From CAYSBA01 sp964429075 [NCBI: uncultured bacterium] (GTDB lineage Bacteria > CAYSBA01), in the NCBI GenBank assembly GCA_964429075.1, contig CAYSBA010000071.1:1-6630 (forward strand): DNA of 6,630 nucleotides. Reading direction: 5' to 3'. This document shows positions 5,289 to 6,630 of this stretch, piece by piece. Below the pieces are notes generated by a model. The model was not told where the DNA came from and did no database searches. It saw nothing but the letters and a program-made list of their open reading frames with translations. The translations under genes were made by a program, and so were the position numbers. Positions within the stretch are counted from its first letter, which is position 1. Each line of letters starts with the position of its first letter.

Positions 5289-6630
5289 TAGAAAGATACA
5301 CTCTGGGAGAGATTGCAGGATTGACAGGGGCTGGATTGTTTGCAGACCCTAAAGGAGTAATAAAGGGAATCTCTATTGATTCAAGAAAGTTAAATAAAGA
5401 TGAAATCTTTGTGGCAATAAGAGGTAAAAGGTTTGATGGACATCAATTTATTGATGAGGCAATCCAAAAGGGTGCAAGCTGTGTTGTTGTAGAAAAAGGA
5501 TATAAAATAAACAGTGATATAGACAGGCTGGTTGTAGATAATACAATTGCTTGGTTAGGTAGCTTGGCAAAGGTTATTCTTTCTGACTGGTCTGGTAAAA
5601 GAGTCGCAATTACAGGAAGTAGTGGTAAAACTACAACAAAAGAGATGCTCCAGCATATGTTAAAAGCCTTTACTGAGGTTATATCTAATCCTGGTAATTT
5701 TAACAATCAGATTGGGCTACCACTTTCAATCTTTCAGATCAAAGAAGATGATAAGATAGCAGTACTTGAGTTGGGCACCAATTCGAAAGGCGAGATAAGG
5801 TATCTTACTTCAATCATAGATCCTGATGTATATGGAGTTACAAATGTAACATGTGCACATATAGGTAATTTTGGCAGTTTTGAAAGTCTTTTAGAAGAAA
5901 AACTCTCCGGTATTGATCTGCTCAAAGAAGATTCAGTTGTTTTATTAAATGAGCGTCTTAAAAGTCAGACTTCAGGATATAAGAAAGAGATTATTTTCTA
6001 CGGCACAGATAGATCATCTGAATACAGAATTGATAATATCTACCAGAGAGGATGGGATAGTAGATTTCGTTTTAACTATAAAAACAGATCTGTTGATGTT
6101 GATCTTACTCTACCAGGATTACATAACATATTTAATGCATCCTTTGCCCTTGCCATTGTAGATCTACTTGGATTTGAGTTAAATGATGCAGCATTCAGAC
6201 TGAAAGATTTTAGAGGCCTTTCTATGCGCATGGAGAGGATGAAGGCAGGTAATCTTACTCTCATTCTCGACTGTTACAACGCCAATCCAGATTCAACAAA
6301 GGCTGCAATAGATACTATTAGTAAGATATATGATCCAGAAGAGGTGATTCTTGTCCTTGGTGATATGCTTGAACTTGGTGAACTATCACCAGTCTACCAC
6401 GAAGAGGTGGGGTCTCATGCAGCAAAACTTGGGTTCAAAGTCCTTTTGGCAGTAGGACCTCTCTCTGAAAATACAAAAAATGGATTTTTAAAAGAGGGAG
6501 GTGATACTGCAGTATGGGCCGAAGATGTGGATAGGGCGGGTGTATTGATTGAGGAATTACTTGAGGGTCACAAGGTGGTGCTATTGAAGGCATCAAGAGC
6601 ACTGAAACTCGAACGCCTTGTTGATTATAT
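5273..6630 (+). CDS. murF: UDP-MurNAc-tripeptide--D-alanyl-D-alanine ligase MurF (3' end outside window)
   Basis: MurF adds D-Ala-D-Ala to the UDP-MurNAc-tripeptide made by MurE, the last cytoplasmic step before MraY. The frame is open from ATG 5273 to the window edge, giving 452 full codons; MurF is usually about 450-470 residues, so only a short tail is missing. Motifs are DSRK (36-39) with FVAIRG, the P-loop GSSGKTT (115-121), NPGNFNNQIGLP from N139, ELGTN (166-170), AHIGNFGSFES followed by K210 near the usual carbamyl-lysine site, DCYNANP (333-339) and GDMLELGE (363-370). The region around K210 (EEKLSG) departs from the usual AKxE pattern. The start overlaps murE by 16 nt, and only a weak AGAG (5261-5264, 8-nt spacing) precedes it, so expression probably relies on coupling to murE. 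The last two bases begin an incomplete codon. Confidence 0.96.
   Translation, partial: MAKKIVERYTLGEIAGLTGAGLFADPKGVIKGISIDSRKLNKDEIFVAIRGKRFDGHQFIDEAIQKGASCVVVEKGYKINSDIDRLVVDNTIAWLGSLAKVILSDWSGKRVAITGSSGKTTTKEMLQHMLKAFTEVISNPGNFNNQIGLPLSIFQIKEDDKIAVLELGTNSKGEIRYLTSIIDPDVYGVTNVTCAHIGNFGSFESLLEEKLSGIDLLKEDSVVLLNERLKSQTSGYKKEIIFYGTDRSSEYRIDNIYQRGWDSRFRFNYKNRSVDVDLTLPGLHNIFNASFALAIVDLLGFELNDAAFRLKDFRGLSMRMERMKAGNLTLILDCYNANPDSTKAAIDTISKIYDPEEVILVLGDMLELGELSPVYHEEVGSHAAKLGFKVLLAVGPLSENTKNGFLKEGGDTAVWAEDVDRAGVLIEELLEGHKVVLLKASRALKLERLVDY
5279..5285 (+). other. Possible -1 slippery heptamer at the murE/murF junction
   Basis: Seven consecutive A are read in the murE frame as A_AAA_AAA, followed at once by the murE TAG stop (5286-5288). 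This has the X_XXY_YYZ form of -1 frameshift sites. A -1 slip would skip the stop and continue into the murF frame from ATA at 5285. AGAG at 5261-5264 lies 14 nt upstream, and a weak 4-bp hairpin (CTCT 5301-5304 with AGAG 5308-5311) lies downstream. Similar A-runs occur elsewhere in these genes (829-region excluded; for example 1103-1110 and 3829-3835), so chance is a real alternative. Confidence 0.3.

Noticed and set aside
5949-6161. A 70-codon plus-strand open frame inside murF.
   Set aside because: It overlaps murF in another frame while the murF frame keeps its conserved motifs on both sides. A shadow frame, not a gene or a sign of frameshift.
1-6630. Search for an undescribed system, mobile element, CRISPR array or RNA gene.
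   Set aside because: The six recognised genes leave only the 108-bp leader uncovered, with 2 nt or less between genes elsewhere. No arrays, inverted terminal repeats, integrase or RNA gene signatures were seen.

Overview
This window is the 5' end of a division and cell wall (dcw) gene cluster in a bacterium. It reads mraZ, rsmH, ftsL, ftsI (a class B penicillin-binding protein with a C-terminal PASTA domain), murE and murF. All genes are on the + strand, and murF runs off the right edge only a few codons short of its expected end. The DNA is fairly AT-rich, base and codon use look uniform, and there is no sign of mobile elements, phage, tRNA/rRNA genes or CRISPR. MurE carries the DNPR motif of meso-diaminopimelate-adding enzymes, so the wall is probably of the mDAP type. 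Gene order, the single PASTA domain on FtsI and low-to-moderate GC would suit a Desulfobacterota/Nitrospirota-like lineage, but this placement is a weak inference.

Layout. Bases 1-108 are a control region: a TTGACA -35-like element, then a phased array of AAAGTGG-type direct repeats at exactly 10-bp spacing that matches known MraZ operators, then a Shine-Dalgarno sequence. mraZ (109-558) encodes the probable autoregulator. rsmH (561-1514) starts with GTG 2 nt after mraZ. From there each gene overlaps the next: rsmH/ftsL by 8 nt, ftsL/ftsI by 8 nt, ftsI/murE by 8 nt and murE/murF by 16 nt. There is no room for internal terminators between genes, so the window is best read as one translationally coupled operon driven from the mraZ promoter.

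How the genes work together. MraZ probably tunes transcription. RsmH methylates 16S rRNA C1402. FtsL is the small bitopic divisome protein that, in other bacteria, works with FtsB/FtsQ and activates FtsWI. FtsI cross-links septal peptidoglycan. MurE and MurF add the third residue and the D-Ala-D-Ala dipeptide to the UDP-MurNAc precursor in the cytoplasm.

I do not see a previously undescribed system here; this is a conserved housekeeping operon. The points most worth a second look are the MraZ box array, an A_AAA_AAA slippery heptamer directly before the murE stop whose -1 frame leads straight into murF, and local departures from family motifs in MurE, RsmH and MurF.
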